A DNA stretch of 64,000 nucleotides from NCBI RefSeq assembly GCF_015160875.1, contig NZ_CP063374.1, forward strand, positions 5,893,501-5,957,500. Reading direction: 5' to 3'. The DNA is from Streptomyces chromofuscus (GTDB taxonomy: Bacteria > Actinomycetota > Actinomycetes > Streptomycetales > Streptomycetaceae). Within the stretch, counting starts at the first letter, position 1. Each line of letters starts with the position of its first letter. The position numbers were made by a program, and so were the translations under genes. Below, in pieces: positions 52,677-60,757 of the stretch. The notes under the pieces were generated by a model. The model was not told where the DNA came from and did not search any database. It saw only the letters and a list, made by a program, of their open reading frames with translations.

Positions 52677-53404
52677 GTGGGACTGACGTGCGGCAACGCG
52701 CTGAATCTGGCTGACTCCGATCAGGCGGTGGGAACACAGTGGGAAGGTACCGGCGAGCATGCGGGTGAGACGCTCGCCTACTACGCGCGGGCGCTCGAAG
52801 ACGACGGGCCGGCAGGTGAGAACGAGGCCGTACTGCGGCGTTCCATCACGGTCTCCGAGTATCCGGACCGGTTCCGCTGGCCTCTGATCGAACTGCTGGA
52901 CCGCCAGGGCCGGATCGAGTAAGCCGTCGAGGTGGGTCGCCCGACGTTCGACTACCACGACGCCTGCCTCTTCGAAGGCATCATCCACCTACTGCATGAA
53001 GCCGGTCGACTAGACGACGCCCTGGCGCTCCTTGACGAGCGCAGTTCTGAGTTCGTCGAGGAGCACTCGTCCTGGTTGAGTTCGAACCGGATCTGGCTGC
53101 TGGGCGAGGCTGGCCGTCACGAGGAGGCCCTCGCCTACGCTGGGACGCTGCCGCCGGCCATGTACGGCCTGACGGTCAGCAAGGTGTGGATTTTGGAAGA
53201 GATGGGCGCCTTGAGGAGGCTCTCGCCCTGCTGCGGGCGGACACCGAACTGCGGCCGTCGGAAGTGGCCGAGCTGCTCATCCGGCATGGCCGCGCCGCTG
53301 AAGCCGTCGCCGGAATGCCCTCCCTCACCGAACAGCACTCGGCAAGGCGGCGGCGTGACGCGGCCATGCAGGCCGACCGTGGCCCCAACGACCCTCCCTT
53401 CTAA
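52677..53404 (+). pseudogene. TPR-like protein gene broken by a stop and a frameshift
   Basis: A helical-repeat protein is readable across two lesions. LRRSITVSEYPDRFRWPLIE to DRQGRIE is interrupted by TAA at 52921 (probably a mutated CAA/CAG). It resumes in the same frame with AVEVGRPTFDYHDACLFEGI and DERSSEFVEEHSSWLSSNRI, then shifts by one base near 53210 to continue as RLEEALALLRADTELRPSEV. The repeats (EAGRLDDALALLD, EAGRHEEALAYAG, GRLEEALALLRAD) are TPR-like. Its stop abuts the left inverted repeat of the IS5 element. Confidence 0.75.
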
Positions 53405-53480
53405 GAGGCCATCTCAATTGGACCGGCCGCGCGCTTGAATGCGGGTGGCATAGGAGCGGGCTCTGCCGCATGATCACGCC

Positions 53481-54065
53481 ATGACGAGTCCGGCCGCCTT
53501 CCGGGACCAGACCAACTGGTCCGATGGCTACTACGAGCTGGCCATAGAGGTCGGATCGAGTGATGATGCCCAGCTTCAGGCCGTCCTGAGTGCTCTGTGG
53601 TCCGCCGCAGACGTTCACGGGTGCTTCGGGCAGAGAGATTGTGAACCTGAAGAGCAGGATCCCGTGCCGTGCACGGTTGGCTCACTGACCGAGTTTGGCC
53701 ACCTCCATGGTCAGGTCCGTCTGCCGACGGGCCAACTGGTCGTGTGCGGTTGTGTGGCGATCCGCGGCGGTGATGAATGCGGCGACTGGCTGGACTTTTA
53801 TGTCCCCGTCGGTGCGCTGGGTCACGCGGGTCTTGCGTACTGGGACGGTCGGCCGTTCTTCAGGTCCGACGTGATGGACGAATGGCTGGCTGCCATCGGG
53901 ACCGAAACCTTCAAGAGCGCCTCCTTCAGCCTGGGGGTCATCGGCTTCGAGGTCTCTGGTTGCACCGATGCATCGACGCTGGCAGGAAGGTTGCCGCAGA
54001 CGCGGGACATCGGATATCTGCTTCCACAAGGCAACGTCCTGCACTATGGCGCCGCCAACACCTGA
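53481..54065 (+). CDS. Protein of unknown function inside the IS5-family element
   Basis: A 194-residue protein, apparently complete: MTSPAAFRDQTNWSDGYYEL, a middle with LVVCGCVAIRGGDECGDWLD and FYVPVGALG, and an end GYLLPQGNVLHYGAANT. Seven or more cysteines and acidic stretches give a compact, soluble look. The function is not recognised, though similar hypothetical proteins are common in Streptomyces. Its stop lies 22 bp inside the 3' end of the opposing transposase gene. Confidence 0.7.
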   Translation: MTSPAAFRDQTNWSDGYYELAIEVGSSDDAQLQAVLSALWSAADVHGCFGQRDCEPEEQDPVPCTVGSLTEFGHLHGQVRLPTGQLVVCGCVAIRGGDECGDWLDFYVPVGALGHAGLAYWDGRPFFRSDVMDEWLAAIGTETFKSASFSLGVIGFEVSGCTDASTLAGRLPQTRDIGYLLPQGNVLHYGAANT

Positions 54066-54888
54066 GCCTTGTTGCTCCGCGTGGGCACGAGCCTGCGGTA
54101 GCAGATGAGGGTGCAGGCGATGCTCGTAAAAGCGAGAAAGTGTTCCGCTTTGCGCTCGTAGCGGCGGTGGAGGCGTCGGCAGCCGGCGAGCCAGGCCATG
54201 GTGCGTTCGATGGTCCAGCGGTGACGGCCCAGCCGCGTCGAGGTCTCGATGCCCTTGCGGGCAATGCGGTGGGTGATGCCACGCTCGCGTAACCATCGCC
54301 GCAGGTGGGAGCAGTCGTAACCCTTGTCTGCGTGGAGCTTGCCCGACTTGCGTCGCCAACGTCCTCGGCGGGACCGGATCGGCGGTATGCCCTTCACCAG
54401 AGAGATGAGTGCCTGGCTGTCGTGCAGGTTCGCGCCGGAGATCCCGACGGACAGGGGCAGACCGGTGCGCTCGGTGATCAAATGGATCTTCGAGCCGTAC
54501 TTGCCCCGGTCGACAGGATTCGGGCCTGTCAGGTCCCCCTTTTCAGGGCCCGCATGTTCACCGAGTCGATCACGCAGCGGGACCAGTCCAACTCGCCGCG
54601 GGAGCCGAGCTCGTCGAGGACCAGGCGGTGGAGCTCGGCCCACACCCTGGCCTTTGTCCACTCGGAAAAGCGCCGATGAGCTGTCGCCCCCGACGGCCCG
54701 AATGACGCTGACGGCAACTGCTGCCACGTACAGCCGGACGTGGCCACGAACACGATCGCGGCCAGCACCTCCCGGTCACCATGCCGGCGCCGTCCGCCAC
54801 CCTGAGGCCGCGTCGGCGCCTCCGGTACTACCCGCTGGAACAGTTCCCACAACTCGTCCGGCACCAGCCGCTCGATGATCCCCACCAC
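54044..54888 (-). CDS. IS5-family transposase with -1 frameshift
   Basis: Two overlapping frames encode one DDE transposase. OrfA (from GTG 54888) covers LVPDELWELFQRVVP and GCTWQQLPSASFGPSG to VIDSVNMRALK (first Asp). OrfB continues in the -1 frame as KGDLTGPNPVDRGKYGSKIH, LHADKGYD (second Asp) and RHRWTIERTMAWLAGC (Glu). The shift occurs at an AAAAGGGGG run (54535-54543), as in IS427-group IS5 elements. The C-terminus after CYRRL is longer than usual, which may reflect an altered left junction. Confidence 0.88.
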
Positions 54889-54899
54889 GACCCGACAGC

Positions 54900-55211
54900 C
54901 TACCCAACCGCCCAAATGAGATGACTTCTAAACGAGCGGCCTGCGGGGCGCGGCGCGCAGAGTGTGTGCACTCCCGCACCACGGCGCGCATCACCGTGGG
55001 AGCGCACGACACCGTGCGCACCGGTCGGGGTGCAGAGTGGTCCACCGTGGCGGCCCTGCTCGCCTACGGCCTCCGCCCGCAGGGCGCTGAGGCGTTCGTA
55101 CTCGGCGCTCCGCCTGCGGCTGGCGGGATTACCCATGAGACGGCGGATGAGCTTGTTGATGCGGTCGGCGTCAGAGCGTGAGTGATCGCGAATGGGGAAG
55201 TGCCGGGACAT
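54900..55211 (-). pseudogene. Small basic protein gene truncated by the IS5 element
   Basis: From ATG 55211 the frame reads MSRHFPIRDHSRSDADRINK then LIRRLMGNPASRRRSAEYER, a basic helical protein. After about 93 codons it runs into the right end of the IS element, where the last nine codons come from IS sequence. The original C-terminus is therefore probably lost. The function is unknown. It lies downstream of the GNAT gene in the same orientation. Confidence 0.4.
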
Positions 55212-55247
55212 ACCGGTAAAGGTACGGCCCGGCACTGACAAGCGGGT

Positions 55248-55787
55248 TCAGCGGATGGGGCGGACCATCACGGTGAGGAGCGGGGAGGCTGGAGACGGTT
55301 GGCTCTGCCCGATGTCCTCGTATCCCCACGACCGGTAGAGCGCGTGCACTTTCCCGTCCCCGGCCGCCGGGTTGACCATGAGGGTCACGAAGGGTTCCTC
55401 GCGCGTCAGGAGCAGTGCGTCATGGATCCGCCGGGCGGTGCCTGTGCCGCGCCAGGCCGGGCCCACGCCGATCTCCTTTAGCGCAGCGGCCGGACGCTCG
55501 GTGTACTCGTCCGCCGGGGCCGGGGTGGTGCGCTGCCAGTACCGGTCTCCGCGCTCGATGGTGTTGGCGTAGGCGTAGCCGATCGGTTGGCCGTCCACGT
55601 ACGCGAGGATGGCCACGAAGCCGGGCTCATCGCCGTGCCGGTCCAGGCGCTCACCGAACGCGGTCACGGCGTAGTTCGGCAGGTGGAGCAGTGGCGCCCG
55701 TACCTCGGCGTAGACGTCGATCAGGTCACCGCGGACGTCGTCGAGCGTGGTGTATTTGCGGAGTTCGATGGCGGGAGCCGTGGTCAT
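55248..55787 (-). CDS. GNAT-family N-acetyltransferase
   Basis: A 179-residue GNAT protein: IELRKYTTLDDVRGDLIDVY at the N-terminus, YVDGQPIGYAYANTIERGDR in the central sheet, acetyl-CoA-binding region IGVGPAWRGTGTARRIHDAL (R-G-T-G-T-A) and C-terminal HALYRSWGYEDIG. The ATG at 55787 overlaps the regulator stop by 4 bp (ATGA), so they are co-translated. The substrate is unknown. Confidence 0.88.
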   Translation of the reverse strand: MTTAPAIELRKYTTLDDVRGDLIDVYAEVRAPLLHLPNYAVTAFGERLDRHGDEPGFVAILAYVDGQPIGYAYANTIERGDRYWQRTTPAPADEYTERPAAALKEIGVGPAWRGTGTARRIHDALLLTREEPFVTLMVNPAAGDGKVHALYRSWGYEDIGQSQPSPASPLLTVMVRPIR

Positions 55788-57061
55788 GCGCTGGTCCTCC
55801 AGGCGGCCGTGTGCTCGGTCCAAGTCTGCGCGGTCGGGCTGCCTGGTGCGGTGGCGCGCAAGGCGGCCCCGAACTCTTGCAGCATGCGCGATACCCGAGC
55901 GTGTTGGGTAGCGGCACTTGCCGGGACCTTCATGGCGGCCGCGGTGGCGGCGTCGGCGTCGCCCTGTGCGAGCTGGGCGTGGGCGAGGCGGGTCATGGCG
56001 ATCGCACGGGATCGCACCATGTAGGGCCGGAGTCCCGACAGGCAGCGATGGGCGTGGAACTCGGCCGTGGGGTAGTCGCCGAGTGCCAGGTACGCCGACA
56101 GGGCCAATGAGTCCAGCTCGGCCTGGTCATAGAAAGCGAGCAGCCACACCGGCCGGTAGGCCTCGGGATCGGCGCGGTTCATAGCATCCTGCGCCTGGTC
56201 GAACGCTCGGCGCGTGCCGTTACGGTCCTGGGCGGCGCCATGGATGGCTGCCTGCCGAGCCAGGCCGAGGGACGCGAACATGGGGTCCCGGCGGGTGATG
56301 TGCAGGCCCCGAGCGACATCGTTGGCCGCGAGGGCGTCGGCAGGCCGACCCATGTGCCGGTACATGCTGCCGACGTGGCTCCAGATGCGGAACTTGATCG
56401 CCTGGTCCCCGGACATCTCGGCGAGAGCCTGAGCCTCGCGCATGTGCTCCTGTGCTTCGGCATACCGGCGGCCGTCGATCGCTGCCCACATCGCCGAGGA
56501 GCGGAACGAGGCCGCGCACGCGTAGAGGTTGTTGCGCACTCGCTGAGTGGCGCTGCCAGAGTTCTGGAGGTTCAGCGCCTCGGTGGCGAGTGCGGCGGCG
56601 CGTTTCTCGATGCCGAGCTGTCCGCCGTGGCGATGGTCGCTTGCGACGATCTCGGCGAATCGACGCTGAAGGCGGTCGACGTCGCTCATGCCGATGCGGC
56701 GCGGAGCGGTGCCAGGAGCTGCTGCTGCTGCGGCGGCAGTAGCAGCGATGCCGCCGACAAGGGTGCGGCGCTTCATGTCGTCCTCCTGCTCTGGGGCTGG
56801 GGCGGACTGAGCCCGGCCCCGTGGCACGAACCCTAAAGCGGTCGCGGGAAGGCCGGTAACGTCTTCAATGGCCTTGCGTGTCGCCGAGTTGGGCCATTGC
56901 ACTCGCCCAGATTTCCAGCTGCGAACTGACGATCCGTCGTGTCCGCCAGGACGGCCGGTCAGTCGCTCGACCGCCGTGTTGACCGCCTCAGCCAGGCTGT
57001 TGGAGCTGTGGCCGTGTTCCTTCATCCACGCCACTAGAGCTTCGTTCCGCGTGGGGTGCAT
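55784..57061 (-). CDS. XRE-type regulator with TPR-like C-terminus
   Basis: A 425-residue protein. Residues 1-85 resemble a Cro/C1 DNA-binding domain (ALVAWMKEHGHSSNSLAEAV, then SVRSWKSGRVQWPNSATRKA). Residues 110-130 hold KRRTLVGGIAATAAAAAA, which looks like a signal but is internal and typical of this family. The C-terminal 290 residues are TPR-like helices (YAEAQEHMREAQALAEMSGD, MYRHMGRPADALAANDVARG). It is divergent from the cluster at 57284 and coupled to the GNAT gene, so it probably controls one or both. Confidence 0.82.
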   Translation of the reverse strand: MHPTRNEALVAWMKEHGHSSNSLAEAVNTAVERLTGRPGGHDGSSVRSWKSGRVQWPNSATRKAIEDVTGLPATALGFVPRGRAQSAPAPEQEDDMKRRTLVGGIAATAAAAAAAPGTAPRRIGMSDVDRLQRRFAEIVASDHRHGGQLGIEKRAAALATEALNLQNSGSATQRVRNNLYACAASFRSSAMWAAIDGRRYAEAQEHMREAQALAEMSGDQAIKFRIWSHVGSMYRHMGRPADALAANDVARGLHITRRDPMFASLGLARQAAIHGAAQDRNGTRRAFDQAQDAMNRADPEAYRPVWLLAFYDQAELDSLALSAYLALGDYPTAEFHAHRCLSGLRPYMVRSRAIAMTRLAHAQLAQGDADAATAAAMKVPASAATQHARVSRMLQEFGAALRATAPGSPTAQTWTEHTAAWRTSA

Positions 57062-57149
57062 GCACGCACCGTAGCGTTCCAGTGTCATCGCGTCAGTTGA
57101 ATCGACGGTCAAATCCCCCTAGGTGACTGCATGTCGTAGTGACCTCATC

Positions 57150-57165
57150 ACCCTAAGCGGAGGGT
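57150..57165. promoter_or_regulatory. Small inverted repeat in the divergent promoter region
   Basis: ACCCT-AAGCGG-AGGGT lies in the 222-bp gap between the XRE regulator and the prim-pol-like gene, about 90 bp and 120 bp from their starts. It is an operator candidate only. Confidence 0.3.
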
Positions 57166-57283
57166 AGGGGATGGCGGTTGTCTGGCCATCGGGCCGCCCG
57201 TCGAGGGAGGCCAAGCGAGAGCCCGGCCCGGCCCTGTGAGGGGGGCACGGGCGCCCCAACTCTCTAAGAGGCAAGGCGTGACA

Positions 57284-57838
57284 ATGTTCAATACCACGCA
57301 GGCGAACAGAGCAAGCTCAGCCCCCGACGCACTCGACGTACAGCCGGCGGACCGCATCGTCACCGGCCCTGAGCGGCGAGCCGCCGTCAAGACGTGGCTC
57401 CTGACGGCCGCCGCCGACAGGGACATCGCTCGCCGGGAATGGGACCGTCACAGCGTCGCCCTGCTGCGCTGCGGCGGCATCTTCACGGCCGTCCGCGTGC
57501 CGATGGTGCTCGTGGAGGCCGCAGCCGGCACTGAGGATCGGCGGAAGATCGGCGCTTACCTGGACGAGGCGCTGCTGGGTGGCGCGGTGTTCCTCGACGA
57601 GGGCTCCAGCCACGTCCACTTCCTCGTCTCGCCGACCGTGTGGAACCGCTGGAACGTGCCCGACTCGGAATGCCTCGTCCAGGACAGCTACCTTGGCGTG
57701 CCCAACCCCGATCCGGACCCTGACGAGCCGTCGCGTTGGCTGCTGGGCATGGGTGGCCCCGGCGACCTGTGCGTGCCCGACGCGGTGAAGCAGCTCGTCA
57801 TGTTCGCCCGGTTCCGCGCGGCCCAGGGCGGTGCCTGA
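57284..57838 (+). CDS. Prim-pol-like protein, first gene of the radical SAM cluster
   Basis: A 184-residue protein. After a disordered start, WDRHSVALLRCGGIFTAVRV, then GGAVFLDEGSSHVHFLVSPT, CLVQDSYLGVPNPDPDPDEP and RWLLGMGGPGDLCVPDAVKQ follow the same order of features as the protein at 37813 and related Streptomyces prim-pol-like regulators. No catalytic triad is certain. The ATG at 57284 follows AGAGGCAAGG. It lies 1 bp before the HATPase start, so the two are coupled. Confidence 0.65.
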   Translation: MFNTTQANRASSAPDALDVQPADRIVTGPERRAAVKTWLLTAAADRDIARREWDRHSVALLRCGGIFTAVRVPMVLVEAAAGTEDRRKIGAYLDEALLGGAVFLDEGSSHVHFLVSPTVWNRWNVPDSECLVQDSYLGVPNPDPDPDEPSRWLLGMGGPGDLCVPDAVKQLVMFARFRAAQGGA

Positions 57839-57839
57839 C

Positions 57840-58376
57840 GTGTTCACGGGACGCCGGCTGGTAGCCGAGGACGGCACGCCTGTAGCGACCCGGTGCTTTC
57901 CTCGGGAAGCGCAGTCGGTGGCCGTAGCCCGCCAGTTCGTTCACCTCGCCCTGGTGGAGCTGAAGCTGCCGGATCTCGCCGACTGGGCTGAGCTGATCAC
58001 CTCTGAACTCGCCTCCAACGCGGTGCGGCACGCTCGGCACGACTCGTTCCGGGTGACCGTCCGCCGGCTCGGTGCCACGCGGGTGCGCGTGGCGGTGATC
58101 GACAAGAGCCGCGACCTGCCCGAGCTGGTCGCCCCGTGCGACGACGACGAGCACGGCCGGGGCCTGGCCCTGGTCGACGCTTTCTCGGCGCAGTGGGGGA
58201 CGGACCCGCTGAACTGGGGCAAGCGCGTCTGGGCCGACTTGGAGTCACCAGGCCTGGAGGAGACGCCCGCTCCCAACGTGCCGATATACACGCACCGCGG
58301 CGCGCAGGTGATCTACGTCCTGATAGTCGTCGCGGTCACCGCGCTCATCACTGCGGGCGTGGCCGCGCAGCACTGA
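57840..58376 (+). CDS. HATPase_c (anti-sigma-like) ATP-binding protein with C-terminal membrane helix
   Basis: A 178-residue protein. The Bergerat ATP-binding fold has N-box ELITSELASNAVRHA near residue 55, G1 motif VRVAVIDKSRDLP near 84 and G2 motif EHGRGLALVDAFSAQWG near 105. The last 25 residues are a membrane helix (VIYVLIVVAVTALITAGVAA), unusual for AbaA-like kinases of the RsbW type. GTG 57840 is preferred (VFTGRRLV); a GTG at 57831 overlaps the previous gene. No DUF397 partner is seen. Confidence 0.82.
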   Translation: MFTGRRLVAEDGTPVATRCFPREAQSVAVARQFVHLALVELKLPDLADWAELITSELASNAVRHARHDSFRVTVRRLGATRVRVAVIDKSRDLPELVAPCDDDEHGRGLALVDAFSAQWGTDPLNWGKRVWADLESPGLEETPAPNVPIYTHRGAQVIYVLIVVAVTALITAGVAAQH

Positions 58377-58466
58377 CGCGGCGCCCGCCCCCCATGACCC
58401 CGCCCTGGTCGCTGATGTCGACGGCTCTCCCACCGGCCGGGGCGGACCAACCTCCTTGGAGACTGC

Positions 58467-59609
58467 ATGCATCAGCTGATCGCTGCCCCGTTCCTGGAAC
58501 AGCACGTCCTCGTAAGGCCGGGAAGCCGCGGCGGCGCCCTCCTGCCCGAGGCTCGCTACGACGAGCTGCGCGCCCTCGATCCATCCGAGCCGGCCCCGCC
58601 ATGGCTCGTCGACGCCGCCCGCTCCCAGTGGGACGACCTCGACGTCACCGGTCAGTCCCTGGCCGAGTTTCTCCTCGTCCGCCAGCCGTCCACGTGGGGC
58701 CACGGCAAGGCGAGCTGGGAGGTCAACCTCGGCTGCAACTACGACTGCAAGCACTGCTACCTGGGCCTGAAGATGAAAGCCGGGATGCCGTGGGAGGACA
58801 AGCGGCGCTGCCTGGACATCATGGCCGAGGCCGGGGTGCTGTTCCTCCAGGTCACCGGCGGCGAGCCGACCATCGACAAGGACTTCATGCGCGCGTACCG
58901 GTACGCGTGGGAACTCGGCATGATGATCACGGTTTCGACGAACGGCTCGCTGCTGTGGCGCGAGAACTTGCTCCGCCTGTTCCGGGAGTACCCGCCGTAC
59001 CGCGTCACCGTCTCGATGTACGGGACGACAAAGGCCAGCTACGACGAGCTGACGCAGCGCCAGGGCGCCTGGGACCAGTTCGTGCAGGGCATGAACGCCG
59101 CCCGCCACGCTCGCCTCCCGCTGCGGATGAGCATCGTCGTCACCGACGACAACGGCCACGAAGAGCAGTCGATGATCGACCTGTGCAAGACGTGGGGCGT
59201 CGAGTACGAGGTCTTCACGAACATGACGCCGACCATCTACGGCGGCGGTGAGGTCCTCACCGCGCAGTCCAAGGAACACCTGCGGGTGCGCAAACAGTTC
59301 ACGGGCTGCAACGCCGGACACACCTTCTTCCACATGGACCCCTTCGGCCTGGTGTCCATCTGCAAGATCGGCCGCGACGACCAGATCAGCTTCCCCAACG
59401 AGGGGATCGAGGGCCTTGCCCGGCTGGGTGCGATCGCGGACCGCCTCATGCTTCGCACCGGCGGGTGCTCGGGATGCAGCATCGCCGGCTCCTGCCGCGT
59501 GTGCAGGCCCCTGGCAAAGCACTACCAGGAGGCGAAGGCCCCGCTGGCGGCTTACTGCCAGCATGGAGACAGAAAGCAGGGTGAACTGAATGACTGCTGT
59601 AGCAGTTGA
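58467..59609 (+). CDS. Radical SAM/SPASM peptide-modifying enzyme
   Basis: A 380-residue radical SAM protein. The N-terminal 80 residues may bind a peptide leader. The SAM-cleaving cluster motif CNYDCKHCY (C-x3-C-x2-C) is near residue 93, followed by VTGGEPTIDKDF. The C-terminal SPASM-like region has cysteines in FTGCNAGHTFFHMDPFG, SICKIGRDD, GGCSGCSIAGSCRVC and AYCQHG, which would bind one or two auxiliary Fe-S clusters. The end is NDCCSS. The ATG follows TTGGAG. A small peptide gene overlaps its 3' end by 20 bp, the layout of a RiPP maturase and precursor. Confidence 0.9.
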   Translation: MHQLIAAPFLEQHVLVRPGSRGGALLPEARYDELRALDPSEPAPPWLVDAARSQWDDLDVTGQSLAEFLLVRQPSTWGHGKASWEVNLGCNYDCKHCYLGLKMKAGMPWEDKRRCLDIMAEAGVLFLQVTGGEPTIDKDFMRAYRYAWELGMMITVSTNGSLLWRENLLRLFREYPPYRVTVSMYGTTKASYDELTQRQGAWDQFVQGMNAARHARLPLRMSIVVTDDNGHEEQSMIDLCKTWGVEYEVFTNMTPTIYGGGEVLTAQSKEHLRVRKQFTGCNAGHTFFHMDPFGLVSICKIGRDDQISFPNEGIEGLARLGAIADRLMLRTGGCSGCSIAGSCRVCRPLAKHYQEAKAPLAAYCQHGDRKQGELNDCCSS

Positions 59610-59790
59610 GATCTCGCCGAAGCGCCCGCTGCCGAGCGACGGGCCCACCGGAACCGGCCTGCCGTACCTGACGCGGCCGGTTCTGGAGCCGGTGAAGCCG
59701 GTGACCACCATCGTCGGCATCGCCGACATGGACACCGTCATGGACAGCGCGAAGTGCTCGTGCGCGGCTGGCGACGACAACCCGCACTGA
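59590..59790 (+). CDS. Candidate RiPP precursor peptide
   Basis: A 66-residue peptide starting MTAVAVEISPKRPLPSDGPT. It has a Pro-rich middle (LPYLTRPVLEPVKPVTTIVG) and an end DSAKCSCAAGDDNPH with Cys56 and Cys58. ATG 59590 has AGGGTGA upstream and lies within the radical SAM gene, so production is coupled. The short length, leader-like N-terminus and Cys-containing C-terminus next to a radical SAM/SPASM enzyme suggest a modified peptide, perhaps with a thioether or C-C crosslink. The family is not recognised, and a terminator follows. Confidence 0.7.
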   Translation: MTAVAVEISPKRPLPSDGPTGTGLPYLTRPVLEPVKPVTTIVGIADMDTVMDSAKCSCAAGDDNPH

Positions 59791-59821
59791 CCTGATCTGC
59801 GCCTGATCCGGTCGTGACAAT

Positions 59822-59853
59822 GCAGGCCCCGGCATCTTCGCGCCGGGGCCTGC
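59822..59853 (+). terminator. Terminator after the candidate precursor
   Basis: GCAGGCCCCGGC (59822-59833) pairs perfectly with GCCGGGGCCTGC (59842-59853) around an 8-nt loop, followed by GGCTTGT. It separates the precursor from the GNAT gene, which may have its own promoter. Confidence 0.8.
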
Positions 59854-59884
59854 GGCTTGTGATCGACGTGAGTAGCGTGCGGCC

Positions 59885-60757
59885 ATGCGCTTCTCCTGGG
59901 ACCTGATCGAGCCCGTGATGCCTGTGCCGTACGTGCCGACGCTCGGCCCCGTCCGCCAGGACGACCCGCTGCCCGATCTCTTCGAGGCCGTCGTCGAGAC
60001 CGCGGGCACCGACCGCTTCCTGCCTTACGACAAGGACCAGCGATGGTTCGAGAGGAAGACCGAACACGTCATGGCCGACGCCATCGAGCACGACCGGCAC
60101 CTGACCCTGATCCCCACGCTCGCCGAGCGGGCCGGGGGCGTGGTCAAGGTCCACGTGTACGGGTCGGCTCCGGATAGCTTGTCGGCCGGTGCCGACCTGG
60201 CCCGCAAGCTCGCTGCCGTCCACGGCGCGAGGCAGGCCCGGGTGGTCTGGTTCCTCGGCCCCGAGCAGCCTGAGGCGTACGCCCGCGGCGTCGGGACCCG
60301 GGTCCAGCTAAAGGAGTTCGCCGCCGGGCCCGGCGAAGCCCCCGGCGTCCAGGTGGTGGAGTACGAGCAGCTCGACGAGCCGGAGCGGTTCGGCGTCTTC
60401 GCGGACCAGATGGCGGCGGATGGCTTCGCGTTCCTCTACGGGCAGATGGTCGACGGGGCCGTGGGCCCCGTGCTGGTCGTCCTCGACGAGGGAACGGTGG
60501 CCGGGGCGATCGGCCCGATGGAGACGATGACCGACGCCGTCGGACGGGAGCGGCTGCTGCCGCAGTACTTCGGCGTCCTGCCGCAGTACAGGGGAGTCGG
60601 CTACGGGCGGACGCTGTGGCGGGCGGCCATGCACTGGGGGTACGAGCACGGCGCCGCGTACCAGCTCCTGCAGACCGAGGTCGGCGGTGCCTCCGACCGG
60701 CTCTGTTCAGCCGAGGGGCTGACGTCTCTTGGGTTCGTCAACCAGAAAGCTGCGTGA
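59885..60757 (+). CDS. GNAT-like acetyltransferase linked to the radical SAM cluster
   Basis: A 290-residue protein. The C-terminal half is a GNAT domain with FGVLPQYRGVGYGRTLWRAA (acetyl-CoA-binding Q-x2-G-x-G) and LQTEVGGASDRLCSAEGLTS. The N-terminal half, including RFLPYDKDQRWFERKTEHVM, may be a degenerate second GNAT domain. It is 94 bp after the precursor, beyond a terminator, in the same orientation. It could acetylate the peptide product or provide self-protection; both are inference. Confidence 0.8.
   Translation: MRFSWDLIEPVMPVPYVPTLGPVRQDDPLPDLFEAVVETAGTDRFLPYDKDQRWFERKTEHVMADAIEHDRHLTLIPTLAERAGGVVKVHVYGSAPDSLSAGADLARKLAAVHGARQARVVWFLGPEQPEAYARGVGTRVQLKEFAAGPGEAPGVQVVEYEQLDEPERFGVFADQMAADGFAFLYGQMVDGAVGPVLVVLDEGTVAGAIGPMETMTDAVGRERLLPQYFGVLPQYRGVGYGRTLWRAAMHWGYEHGAAYQLLQTEVGGASDRLCSAEGLTSLGFVNQKAA

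Larger units (their letters stand above)
53405..54928. mobile_element. IS5-family element, apparently with a passenger gene
   Basis: A left end GAGGCCATCTCAATTGG (53405-53421) and right end CCAAATGAGATGACTTC (54912-54928) form imperfect 17-bp inverted repeats (14 of 17 matching). TAA flanks both outer edges as a likely 3-bp target duplication. The transposase is transcribed leftward from just inside the right end. No inverted repeat is found next to the transposase 3' end, and an intact ORF on the plus strand fills the extra 580 bp. The outer boundaries are inferred. Confidence 0.6.
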
